NCBI GenBank assembly: GCA_964528445.1
Contig: CAZGSL010000040.1
Location: 1-15,524 of the forward strand
Direction: 5' to 3'
Source of the DNA: JAXHMM01 sp964528445
GTDB lineage: Bacteria; Bacteroidota; Rhodothermia; Balneolales; Balneolaceae
Length of the DNA stretch: 15,524 nucleotides
The notes under the pieces were generated by a model that saw nothing but the letters and a program-made list of their open reading frames with translations, was not told the DNA's origin and ran no database searches. Position numbers and translations under genes: made by a program. This document shows, piece after piece, positions 1 to 6,349 of this stretch (the first letter of the stretch is position 1; each line of letters begins with the position of its first letter).

Positions 1-879
1 CCACAGCAGGCGAAGGGCCCGGAAACGGGCAATTTCCAGAAAATAGAGCGAGCCTACCGGAATGTTGAAATGAATGCCCCGGGCAATCCGCGGCGCCTCG
101 TGTCCCGACTCGGTCAGGCGCGCCAGGTACTCGCTCGCCGCGGATAGTCCGAACGAAAGCTCCTGCAGGATGGTGGCCCCGGCATGGTGACAGGGGCGAA
201 GATCCACTCCCAGGCAGCGCAGGTGGTCGTATCCGAACTCCGCGCCAAAGGAGAGAAGCTGACCCGAAATTTCGGTCAGCGGTTCGCCCTGCCGTGGGCG
301 GTGGCCCTGCTCCAGGAGCGAGGCGAAAGGGTCGTGGAGGAGCGAAATCCTTGTGTGTCCCGGGTCCGTCCCCCGCCGCTCCAGTTCGTTGTGAAGCATG
401 GCCAGCACGGCCGGCGAGGCGAGTCCGCTGTCAAAATGGAGGGGTACCCGGGAGAGGGAAATGTTCTCCAGGAGGGTTTGCATATCGGACTGATGCAGCA
501 GGGAGAGTCCGCTGAGGTCCCCGCCCAGCATTCCGGCCAGCGTTTCGATCCGAAGGCGAAAACGCACTCCCCGGGCCCCGCGGTCCAGCGCCTCGCGTGC
601 CTCCGCGTTGGCATCCGACGGGTCCCGGCTGTAAAGCTGCTGCACGATGGTCCAGCCGCCTTCCGCCCTGACCGGCCTGCGTTCATCCCATTCGTCCAGG
701 TCTTCCCGCCGGTAAAAGGGAAGGGGCTCGGGACCCTCGCCGGTTTCCCACCGCAGTTTTTGTTTGTAGTCCGCTCCCTTAAGGTCCCGTGCGATCACCT
801 CTTCCCACTCCTCCCGCGAAACGGGGGGGAATTCCCGGAAGAGGTTCTCTTTTTGTGGCGAAGCGTTTTCGGCGGACAT
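1..879 (-). CDS. mutA: Methylmalonyl-CoA mutase small (beta) subunit, 3' end cut by the window edge
   Basis: 293 residues are visible, reading from ATG at 879 off the left edge with no stop. The sequence shows an N-terminal segment typical of the small subunit (FREFPPVSREEWEEVIARDL, about residues 14-33, then a LKGADYKQKLRWETGEG stretch) and, near residues 230-293, the mutase barrel signature HHAGATILQELSFGLSAASE, followed by an IHFNIPVGSLYFLEIARFRA stretch ending in LRLLW. In the family, MutA pairs with the B12-binding MutB and converts (R)-methylmalonyl-CoA to succinyl-CoA in the cytoplasm; MutA itself is non-catalytic. mutB would be expected just beyond position 1 on this strand. The gene diverges from an acyl-CoA dehydrogenase of branched-chain catabolism, which fits propionyl-CoA disposal. 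No strong Shine-Dalgarno precedes the start. The family call is firm; small subunit rather than MutB rests on the N-terminal segment. Confidence 0.88.
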   Translation of the reverse strand, partial: MSAENASPQKENLFREFPPVSREEWEEVIARDLKGADYKQKLRWETGEGPEPLPFYRREDLDEWDERRPVRAEGGWTIVQQLYSRDPSDANAEAREALDRGARGVRFRLRIETLAGMLGGDLSGLSLLHQSDMQTLLENISLSRVPLHFDSGLASPAVLAMLHNELERRGTDPGHTRISLLHDPFASLLEQGHRPRQGEPLTEISGQLLSFGAEFGYDHLRCLGVDLRPCHHAGATILQELSFGLSAASEYLARLTESGHEAPRIARGIHFNIPVGSLYFLEIARFRALRLLW

Positions 880-1090
880 GGTTCGTTGATTGAATGAGAG
901 CTAAAAATAACGAGGGATTTACTGTTTTACTAACGCTCTCCGGGAACTTGGGCCCGGTGAGAGGGGGAAAATCCCGGAGCTGCCTGCCGTTCCGGGAGGG
1001 ATATCCGCCTTAATAAAGAACCAAAAAAGTGGCCTCGATTTCCTATATTACCCAGCCGAACAAAAGCAATCGAATCAAACGTACCGATCC
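880..1090. promoter_or_regulatory. Divergent intergenic region between mutA and the acyl-CoA dehydrogenase
   Basis: This 211-base AT-richer gap must hold both divergent promoters. On the plus strand a TATATT element near 1042-1047 lies about 45 bases before the dehydrogenase start and could be its -10. No convincing -35 or TTTG partner is visible at the right distance. I see no small gene or clear operator here. Confidence 0.3.
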
Positions 1091-2254
1091 ATGAAAAAAG
1101 TTGAGCAAACGGCCTCTCCGCTGACCGATCTTACCGAAGACGAACAGATGCTGAAGGAGGCGGCCCGGGATTTCGCGGAGGCATCCATTCGGCCGAAGGT
1201 GGAGGAGATGGATGAAAAAATGAAGCTGGATCCCGACCTGATCAGGGAATTTTTTGAAATGGGATTGATGGGGATCGAGATTCCGGAGAAATACGAGGGC
1301 GGGGGCGGAAGTTTTTTTATGTCCATCGTGGCCATCGAGCAGATTTCCCGGGTGGACGGATCGGCGGGTGTCTTCATGGACGTCCAGAACACCCTCGTAA
1401 ACAACGCGTTCCTGCGCTGGGCCGACGAGAAGACCAAGGAACGATACCTGCCCCAGCTGGCGAATGAGAAAGTGGGGGCCTACTGCCTGTCCGAGGCCGG
1501 ATCGGGAAGCGACGCTTTCGCGCTTAAATGCACCGCGCGGGAAGAGGGAGATGAATACATTCTCAACGGGGCCAAATTGTGGATTACGAACGCCGCCGAG
1601 GCGGAGATTTTCCTCGTCTTCGCGAATGCGAATCCGGACGCGGGATACAAAGGGATTACGGCGTTCATCGTGGAGCGTGATTTCGACGGTTTTTCCGTAG
1701 CCGGCAAGGAGAACAAACTGGGCATCCGTGCCAGTTCCACCTGCGAAATTCTGCTGGAGGACTGCAGGGTTCCCCGGGAGAACGTGCTCGGCGAAGTGGG
1801 CAAGGGATACAAGGTCGCCATGGAGACCCTCAACGAGGGACGCATCGGAATCGGCGCCCAGATGGTGGGCATCGCCCAGGGAGCCTTCGACGCGGCGCTG
1901 GATTACACCCAGGAGAGGGAGCAGTTCGGAAAGTCCGTATCGGACTTCCAGGGCGTGCAGTTCCAGCTGGCAAAAATGGCGACCGACATCGAGACGGCGC
2001 GCCTGCTGGTATACAATGCCGCCCGTAAAAAAGAGAAGGGACAGAACTTTCTGAAAGAGGCCGCCATGGCGAAATACCACTCTTCGGAAGTGGCCGAAAA
2101 CGTCACGTCCCTCGCGGTGGACCTCTACGGGGGATACGGGTATGTGAAGGAGTATCCCGTCGAAAAATACTACCGTGACTCGAAAATCGGCAAGATTTAC
2201 GAAGGCACTTCCAACATGCAGCTCAATACCATTGCCAAGCTCCTCCTGCGGTAG
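1091..2254 (+). CDS. Acyl-CoA dehydrogenase, short/branched-chain (ACADSB-like)
   Basis: 387 residues, the usual length for a soluble FAD acyl-CoA dehydrogenase. It shows the FAD/substrate signature CLSEAGSGSDAFA at residues 132-144, the block LGIRASSTC (210-218), NEGRIGIGAQMVGIAQGAFD after it, and near the C-terminus KIGKIYEGTSNMQLNTIAK, where E371 is the expected catalytic base. These blocks resemble human short/branched-chain acyl-CoA dehydrogenase more than the medium-chain or glutaryl enzymes. The enzyme would oxidise 2-methylbutanoyl-, isobutyryl- or butyryl-CoA to the 2-enoyl-CoA, passing electrons to ETF. Divergent mutA supports a role in Ile/Val breakdown, whose propionyl-CoA leaves through methylmalonyl-CoA. 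The start at 1091 fits the family's N-terminus. Family confidence is high; the exact acyl chain is inferred. Confidence 0.93.
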   Translation: MKKVEQTASPLTDLTEDEQMLKEAARDFAEASIRPKVEEMDEKMKLDPDLIREFFEMGLMGIEIPEKYEGGGGSFFMSIVAIEQISRVDGSAGVFMDVQNTLVNNAFLRWADEKTKERYLPQLANEKVGAYCLSEAGSGSDAFALKCTAREEGDEYILNGAKLWITNAAEAEIFLVFANANPDAGYKGITAFIVERDFDGFSVAGKENKLGIRASSTCEILLEDCRVPRENVLGEVGKGYKVAMETLNEGRIGIGAQMVGIAQGAFDAALDYTQEREQFGKSVSDFQGVQFQLAKMATDIETARLLVYNAARKKEKGQNFLKEAAMAKYHSSEVAENVTSLAVDLYGGYGYVKEYPVEKYYRDSKIGKIYEGTSNMQLNTIAKLLLR

Positions 2255-2364
2255 TAAGATGGAATGGTAACAAAATGATTTGTTGTTGCGATTGGGTATT
2301 AAATGCGGGGGATAACTTTCCCCTCCCCGTTTGACCCAGAACGTACAAGAAAAACGCAGCAGCC

Positions 2365-3291
2365 ATGAGTTCCGACTACGCAGAGGAGTTAAAAGAGTTG
2401 AGCGGAGACGAGGAGTCCTACCGTCGCCTTAAGAAGCTTTTTGATGAGGAAATACAGAGGCGGGAACGGGCCGAGAAACGCCTTGAGCTTCTGGAAGGGG
2501 CCATACGCGACGACTACGACGCCATTATGATTACCGAAATGGAGCTGGAAGAGCCCGGGCCGCGCATCGTTTACGTCAACGACGGTTTCTGTGAAATGAC
2601 GGGCTACTCCAGGGAGGAAGTCATCGGGGAAACGCCGAGGATCCTTCAGGGGCCCAAAACGGATCGCGAGGTTCTGGACCGGCTGAAGGAGCGGCTCAAG
2701 CAGGGCAAGCCCTTTTTCGGGCAGACGGTAAACTACCGCAAGGACGGGTCGGAATTTATCAACCAGTGGGATATCCACCCGCTTACCGACAGGGAGGGCA
2801 ACATTACCCACTGGGTCTCCTACCAGCACGACATATCCGAGCGCAAGGGGTACGAACAGGTGGTAATCGACACGAAGGCGGAGTTCGACAGCCTGCGCGA
2901 GGCCTCCCGGAGCACGGTAGTGGACCTGGACGCCGAGGGCAATATCGTCATGGCCAACAGGGCCTTCCGGGAGTTGACGGGCTACACAAAAGAAGAGCTG
3001 AAGCATAGCAGCGTATGGGACCTCTTCCCGAACCGCTACCGTGATTCCCTGAAAGGACGGTTCGAGCGGAGAGAGGTGGAGGAGTTTCACGAGCGCGAAT
3101 TCAAGGGACTCATCAACCGCAAGAGCGGCACGCCGGTTCAAATCGAGGGAAGCACGCGGCTGATGAAACTGAAAGACCGCACACTGATTCGCGCGACCAT
3201 CCGTAATGTTTCGTTCCGTAAACGGGTCATGGAGGCACTGGACAGCCGAAGTGGAGAACGAATCCGCAGTCAGGCGGGAGGAGACTCTTAA
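2365..3291 (+). CDS. Double-PAS sensor protein without output domain; first PAS LOV-like but lacking the cysteine
   Basis: 308 residues. Residues 16-45 are charged and heptad-like (probable coiled coil). PAS1 (about 46-160) reads like a LOV domain: FCEMTGYSREEVIG (75-88), RILQGPKTD (92-100), NYRKDGSEFIN (123-133) and a final HWVSYQHDISERK (149-161). The positions equivalent to the flavin-contacting N, N and Q of LOV domains are N123, N133 and Q154, but the adduct-forming cysteine position is P91 (GETPRILQ instead of GxNCRFLQ). PAS2 (about 170-290) is a generic PAS with ANRAFRELTGYTKEEL. No histidine kinase, GGDEF, EAL or DNA-binding domain follows; the tail is short and charged. It probably works by protein-protein contact with a separate effector. 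It lies 52 bases ahead of sufE on the same strand; no functional link to sufE is evident. Ligand unknown. Confidence 0.85.
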   Translation: MSSDYAEELKELSGDEESYRRLKKLFDEEIQRRERAEKRLELLEGAIRDDYDAIMITEMELEEPGPRIVYVNDGFCEMTGYSREEVIGETPRILQGPKTDREVLDRLKERLKQGKPFFGQTVNYRKDGSEFINQWDIHPLTDREGNITHWVSYQHDISERKGYEQVVIDTKAEFDSLREASRSTVVDLDAEGNIVMANRAFRELTGYTKEELKHSSVWDLFPNRYRDSLKGRFERREVEEFHEREFKGLINRKSGTPVQIEGSTRLMKLKDRTLIRATIRNVSFRKRVMEALDSRSGERIRSQAGGDS

Positions 3292-3310
3292 TCCGCGGCA
3301 TAAAAATTTG

Positions 3311-3318
3311 TATCTTTC
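3311..3318 (+). promoter_or_regulatory. Possible -7 element ahead of sufE
   Basis: TATCTTTC differs by one base from the Bacteroidota -7 consensus TAnnTTTG and sits 26 bases before the sufE start. No TTTG element is visible at the matching upstream distance, so this is weak. Confidence 0.25.
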
Positions 3319-3343
3319 GGGGCTCAAGGAAACCCATTTATCC

Positions 3344-3784
3344 ATGAAGGATATAGACAAGATACAGCAGGAAATCATAGACGAGTTCTCCGCCCTGAGC
3401 GACTGGACGGAACGCTACAAGCATATTATCAAGCTGGGCAAGCAGTTGCCCCCTCTTGATGAGGAGCACAAGGTGGAGGAGAACCTGGTGCGGGGATGCC
3501 AGGCCCAGGTGTGGCTCCACACCCGCCTGGATGACGGCAAAGTTATTTTTGAGGCCGACAGCGACGCTGCCATCACCAAGGGACTCGTGGCGCTCATGAT
3601 ACGTTTTTATTCGGGGCAGGAGCCGGATGTCATCATGTCCACCAATCCGGAGTTCGTCCGCAAAATCGGCATGCAGGAACACCTCTCCCCAACAAGGTCC
3701 AATGGGCTGGCATCCATGATCAAGCAGATGAAGATCTACGCCATGGCCTACAAAACCAAGATGCAAAAAGAGGCCAGGGCCTGA
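3344..3784 (+). CDS. sufE: SufE-family cysteine desulfuration protein
   Basis: 146 residues from ATG at 3344, matching the usual SufE length of about 140. The sulfur-accepting cysteine is C52 in LVRGCQAQVWL, equivalent to E. coli SufE Cys51. The family also shows in the N-terminal IQQEIIDEFSALSDWTERY, in LIKLGKQLPPL-like text before the cysteine (IIKLGKQLPPL), in AITKGLVALMI and in LSPTRSNGLASMI. SufE takes persulfide from the desulfurase SufS and passes it to the SufBCD scaffold for Fe-S cluster assembly in the cytoplasm. The frame stays open upstream to 3206, but that stretch overlaps the end of the PAS gene and adds nothing family-like. No sufS, sufB, sufC or sufD is adjacent; the class V PLP enzyme downstream is exported and is not SufS. 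Confidence 0.92.
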   Translation: MKDIDKIQQEIIDEFSALSDWTERYKHIIKLGKQLPPLDEEHKVEENLVRGCQAQVWLHTRLDDGKVIFEADSDAAITKGLVALMIRFYSGQEPDVIMSTNPEFVRKIGMQEHLSPTRSNGLASMIKQMKIYAMAYKTKMQKEARA

Positions 3785-3800
3785 GCCTCTACCCCTTCCG

Positions 3801-3832
3801 TTTGATAAAGTCCCCTCTATTCGGTAAATCTG
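3801..3832 (+). promoter_or_regulatory. Candidate Bacteroidota-type promoter for the PLP enzyme-RidA operon
   Basis: TTTG at 3801-3804 is followed after 20 bases by TAAATCTG at 3825-3832, one mismatch from the -7 consensus TAnnTTTG. The spacing fits the Bacteroidota primary sigma factor pattern, and it leaves a leader of about 90 bases before the start at 3928. Confidence 0.35.
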
Positions 3833-3927
3833 TGTTGTACGTTCCGCCGGTGAGATAGCTTTTCCGCGCAGCGGGAGCAACCTGGCGGGCGTTCCTGCGG
3901 AAATCGAAACGCAAGAAAGGGGTGGTT

Positions 3928-5238
3928 ATGCTGGATCGCCGATCGTTTCTCAAACGGGCGGGAGCGGCTACGGGAGCGCTGCTTACCGGAACCGGAACCT
4001 TTTTGAATACCTCACGGGCCGAAGAGATCGGCCGCCACGTGGAACAGCTGTCCGGCTCGCCCCGGGAAATCGCCGCCGACGAGGATCTCTGGCGGGAGGT
4101 GCAGCAGGCTTTCACAGTTGACCGCAGCCTGATCAATCTGAACAACGGCGGGGTGAGTCCCTCTCCCGCCATTGTGCAGGAGGCGATGAAACGGGATCTT
4201 GACTACTCCAACGAAGCCCCGGTCTATACCATGTGGGATATCTTGGAACCCAAGCGGGAGACGGTCCGGCAGCGGCTTGCCCGCAGTTTCGGGTGCGGGG
4301 CGGAAGAGATAGCCCAGACGAGAAACGCCTCGGAGGGCCTGCAGATCTGCCAGTTCGGCTTTGACCTGGAGGAGGGAGACGAGGTGCTTACCACCAATCA
4401 GGACTATCCCCGGATGATCACCACGTTCAAGCAGAGGGAGCGCCGGGAGGGAATCCGCCTGCGGCAGTTCAGCATTCCGGTTCCGGCAGAGGACGACGAG
4501 GAGATTGTCCGCCGCTTCGAAGAACACATCACGCCGCGAACCCGCCTGATTCTCATGTGCCATGTGATCAACCTGACCGGGCAGATACTGCCGGTCAAAA
4601 AGGTGGTCGAGATGGCGCGCGGATACGACATCCCGGTTATTGTGGACGGTGCTCACGCCTTTGCCCATATGGACTTCACGCTGGACGACCTGGGATGCGA
4701 TTACTATGCGACCAGTCTGCACAAGTGGCTGCTGGCTCCCCACGGTACGGGCATGCTTTTCGTACGCAAAAACAAGATTGCCGATCTGTGGCCGCTGATG
4801 GCCGCCCCCGACAGGATGGACGACGACATACGGAAGTTCGAGGAGATCGGCACCCATCCCGCGGCCAATTACCTGGGAATCGGGGAGGCACTCACCTTCC
4901 ACCAGACCATAGGGCCGGCCCGCAAGGAGGCGCGCCTCCGTTACCTGACCGACTACTGGATGAACGCGCTGGAGGATCACGACCGCATTCGTTTTCATAC
5001 CAGCCGGGATCCGAAATATTACTGCGCCATCGGAAATGTGGAAATAAGAGGTATCCCGGCCGGGGAGCTCAGGGGACACCTCTGGCGGAATTTCCGCATC
5101 CTGTCGACGCCCATCAACCACGAAGAGTTCCAGGGAATACGGGTGACCCCCAACGTCTATACCACGCTGGAAGAGCTGGACCGTTTTGTGGATGAGATGA
5201 GAAAGGTGGCCGACAACGGACTGCCTTCGGGAGGGTAG
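3928..5238 (+). CDS. Tat-exported class V aminotransferase-fold PLP enzyme (isopenicillin-N-epimerase-like)
   Basis: 436 residues from ATG at 3928; AAGAAAGG eight bases upstream favours this over GTG at 3922. The N-terminus carries a twin-arginine signal, DRRSFLKRAG (residues 3-12), and a short hydrophobic stretch. The mature part has the class V fold marks: LINLNNGGVSPSP, RNASEGLQICQFGF, VDGAHAFAHMDF with D240 as the pyridine-nitrogen aspartate, and ATSLHKWLLAPHGTG with K266 as the Schiff-base lysine. Tat export fits a protein folded around PLP in the cytoplasm. There is no active-site cysteine in the C-terminal loop, so it is not a cysteine desulfurase despite following sufE. Relatives are annotated as isopenicillin N epimerase-like; the substrate is unknown. 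A RidA homologue follows after four bases, suggesting that an enamine/imine intermediate is released. Confidence 0.88.
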   Translation: MLDRRSFLKRAGAATGALLTGTGTFLNTSRAEEIGRHVEQLSGSPREIAADEDLWREVQQAFTVDRSLINLNNGGVSPSPAIVQEAMKRDLDYSNEAPVYTMWDILEPKRETVRQRLARSFGCGAEEIAQTRNASEGLQICQFGFDLEEGDEVLTTNQDYPRMITTFKQRERREGIRLRQFSIPVPAEDDEEIVRRFEEHITPRTRLILMCHVINLTGQILPVKKVVEMARGYDIPVIVDGAHAFAHMDFTLDDLGCDYYATSLHKWLLAPHGTGMLFVRKNKIADLWPLMAAPDRMDDDIRKFEEIGTHPAANYLGIGEALTFHQTIGPARKEARLRYLTDYWMNALEDHDRIRFHTSRDPKYYCAIGNVEIRGIPAGELRGHLWRNFRILSTPINHEEFQGIRVTPNVYTTLEELDRFVDEMRKVADNGLPSGG

Positions 5239-5242
5239 GAAT

Positions 5243-5716
5243 ATGAAAAGATGGCTGACAGCGACAGCGTTCATTCTGGCGGGAGCCGTGCTCTGGTACG
5301 GGCTGGTTTACCTGCCCGGGCCGGATGGTTCCGGATCCGACAAGACCGTCATCGAGACCGACGGGGCTCCGGCGGCCATCGGTCCCTATTCGCAGGGCGT
5401 GGTGGCGGGGGAGACCCTCTACCTCGCGGGGCAGATCGGGCTGGTGCCCGAAACCGGGGAGCTGGCCGGGGATAGCCTGGAGGCGCAGGTCCGCCAGACG
5501 TTCCGGAACCTGCGGGCGGTGTGCGAGGCGGGCGGTTTTGACTTCTCGGACGTGGTATCGGTGGAGGTCTATCTCGCCGACCTGGATGATTACGAGACGT
5601 TTAACGCTATCTACCGGGAGTACTTCGAAGGCTACCGGCCAGCACGGGCGGTGCTTGAGGTTTCCCGCCTGCCGCGAGACGCCCTGGTGGAAATCAAGAT
5701 GACGGCAGTCAGGTGA
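5243..5716 (+). CDS. RidA (YjgF/UK114) family enamine/imine deaminase with N-terminal membrane anchor
   Basis: 157 residues. Residues 4-24 form one hydrophobic segment after MKR, with no clear cleavage site, so an N-in anchor holding the domain in the periplasm is likely (a cleaved signal is the alternative). Residues 36-157 are a complete RidA domain: AAIGPYSQGVV, LYLAGQIGL, QVRQTFRNLRAVCEAGG, VEVYLADLDDY and RPARAVLEVSRLPRDALVEI. R135 in PAR and E150 match the substrate carboxylate-binding arginine and the active-site glutamate of RidA. RidA trimers hydrolyse reactive 2-aminoacrylate-type enamines made by PLP enzymes. Most RidA proteins are cytoplasmic; here the anchor matches the Tat export of the preceding PLP enzyme, from which it is separated by four bases. 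Confidence 0.9.
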   Translation: MKRWLTATAFILAGAVLWYGLVYLPGPDGSGSDKTVIETDGAPAAIGPYSQGVVAGETLYLAGQIGLVPETGELAGDSLEAQVRQTFRNLRAVCEAGGFDFSDVVSVEVYLADLDDYETFNAIYREYFEGYRPARAVLEVSRLPRDALVEIKMTAVR

Positions 5717-5717
5717 T

Positions 5718-5742
5718 CGGGAAACGGCGGACCCGCTTCCCG
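5718..5742 (+). terminator. Stem-loop directly after the RidA stop codon
   Basis: CGGGAA (5718-5723) pairs with TTCCCG (5737-5742), and CGG (5725-5727) with CCG (5733-5735), with one mismatch and a five-base loop. No T-run follows, so it may protect the mRNA 3' end or assist termination together with the hairpin at 5780-5807. Confidence 0.35.
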
Positions 5743-5779
5743 GCGGAATCCTCCTCGCATTTCCGCCAAAATGAAAAGA

Positions 5780-5807
5780 CCCCGTCCCGGCGGGTGCCGG
5801 AACGGGG
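5780..5807 (-). terminator. Rho-independent terminator of the cold-shock gene, possibly bidirectional
   Basis: CCCCGT-C-CCGGC (5780-5791) pairs with GCCGG-A-ACGGGG (5796-5807): eleven base pairs, one mismatch, loop GGGT. In the minus direction the stem is followed by TCTTTTCATTTT, a usable U-rich tract, 28 bases past the cold-shock stop. In the plus direction the T-run (TTGTTTTTT, 5821-5829) comes 14 bases later, after a small GGCG/CGCC stem (5806-5818), so it may also stop transcription from ridA. Confidence 0.7.
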
Positions 5808-5835
5808 CGTAAATCGCCAGGTTGTTTTTTGACTC

Positions 5836-6045
5836 CTAGAGAGGAATCACTTCCTGGGCCTGGAGGCCTTTTTCACCTTCGGCTACGGTGAATTCAACTT
5901 CCTGGCCCTCTTCCAGTTTCTTGTATCCTTCCATCTGAACCTCGCTGAAATGCACGAAGATGTCTTCGCCTTCCTCGCGGGTGATGAATCCGTATCCTTT
6001 GCCATTGTGAAACCATTTAACGGTCCCGACTTCACGATCTGCCAT
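5836..6045 (-). CDS. CspA-family cold-shock protein
   Basis: 69 residues from ATG at 6045; a TTG at 6060 in frame would add five residues not seen in the family. The single cold-shock (OB-fold) domain has RNP1 as KGYGFI (16-21) and RNP2 as DIFVHF (28-33), after GTVKWFHNGKG. The domain closes with the common VEFTVAEGEKGLQAQEV. It binds single-stranded RNA/DNA and acts as an RNA chaperone, not necessarily only in the cold. It is monocistronic on the minus strand with its own terminator and a long leader, as is usual for csp genes. Its RidA neighbour is convergent and unrelated. Confidence 0.95.
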   Translation of the reverse strand: MADREVGTVKWFHNGKGYGFITREEGEDIFVHFSEVQMEGYKKLEEGQEVEFTVAEGEKGLQAQEVIPL

Positions 6046-6083
6046 TGTTTTAGTCCCCAAACTGTTTTACTTCCTGTGCTACT

Positions 6084-6125
6084 GAAAATGCCGGAAAATG
6101 CCCTAAATGAGGTTTAAAGCACCTC
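6084..6125 (-). promoter_or_regulatory. csp 5' leader with small hairpin and direct repeat
   Basis: In the minus-strand transcript GAGGT (complement of 6121-6125) pairs with ACCTC (complement of 6109-6113) around a seven-base loop. Next to it, GAAAATGCC occurs twice with a ten-base period (6084-6092 and 6094-6102, plus strand). Long structured leaders are known for csp genes, where they affect mRNA stability and translation; function here is inferred. Confidence 0.3.
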
Positions 6126-6135
6126 CGAACGTTTA

Positions 6136-6146
6136 AGTATAGTATA
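6136..6146 (-). promoter_or_regulatory. Candidate csp promoter, -10 region
   Basis: On the minus strand TATACT occurs twice in overlap (6146-6141 and 6141-6136) after an A-run. Initiation here would give a leader of about 85-90 bases before the ATG at 6045. No clear -35 is seen. Confidence 0.4.
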
Positions 6147-6259
6147 TTTTTTTTGGATTCCCTACTATAGGGGCAATTTTGGCTGCTCCCCGGAGCCAGC
6201 GTTCAGCCCCTCACAGCGCGCCAAACCGGAACGGACTATCGGAATGTCGGAGAGCTCCG

Positions 6260-6278
6260 TCGGGAGAACCCCTCCCGA
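6260..6278 (+). repeat. Perfect 7-bp inverted repeat upstream of the winged-helix regulator
   Basis: TCGGGAG (6260-6266) and CTCCCGA (6272-6278) can form a stem with loop AACCC. No T-run follows on either strand, so it is not a standard terminator; it may be leader structure. Confidence 0.3.
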
Positions 6279-6284
6279 AAGGCC

Positions 6285-6329
6285 ATTTGCAAATCCGGGA
6301 CTTTTTAACAATCATGTGATTTGCAAAAT
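6285..6329 (+). promoter_or_regulatory. Two copies of ATTTGCAAA, one fully palindromic, upstream of the winged-helix gene
   Basis: ATTTGCAAAT at 6285-6294 is a perfect palindrome. ATTTGCAAAAT at 6319-6329 repeats it with one extra A, 34 bases downstream and 21 bases before the regulator ATG. Paired palindromes before a DNA-binding protein gene suggest an autoregulatory operator. Confidence 0.35.
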
Positions 6330-6349
6330 GCGAAAGTCAACCGCAGGTT

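Larger units (their letters stand above)
6046..6349. other. Intergenic region between csp and the winged-helix regulator
   Basis: A gene-free 304 bases. The left part is the csp leader and promoter on the minus strand; the right part is the regulator's upstream region with a stem-loop and two ATTTGCAAA copies, listed separately. A 63-codon open frame starting at 6244 has no recognisable content, runs into the regulator gene in another frame, and is not called. Confidence 0.6.

Noticed and set aside
184..897. Plus-strand open frame opposite mutA
   Set aside because: The minus strand gives a clear mutase small subunit over the same bases; the plus-strand protein resembles nothing.
1043..2080. 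Long minus-strand open frame opposite the acyl-CoA dehydrogenase
   Set aside because: Its translation is low-complexity and family-free, while the plus strand encodes a full dehydrogenase with all motifs.
2307..2323. GGGGGA/TTCCCC stem as a terminator after the dehydrogenase
   Set aside because: Only six pairs including a G-T, and no T-run follows on the plus strand.
3344..5238. Reading sufE plus the class V PLP enzyme as a sufE-sufS pair
   Set aside because: The PLP enzyme has a Tat signal, lacks the desulfurase active-site cysteine, is 143 bases away with its own likely promoter, and pairs with ridA instead.
4012..5274. 420-codon minus-strand frame opposite the PLP enzyme
   Set aside because: A GC-driven shadow; the plus strand has the PLP lysine and aspartate motifs and a Tat signal.
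6046..6060. Longer cold-shock protein from a TTG at 6060
   Set aside because: The extra five residues are not typical of the family, and the ATG at 6045 gives the standard N-terminus.
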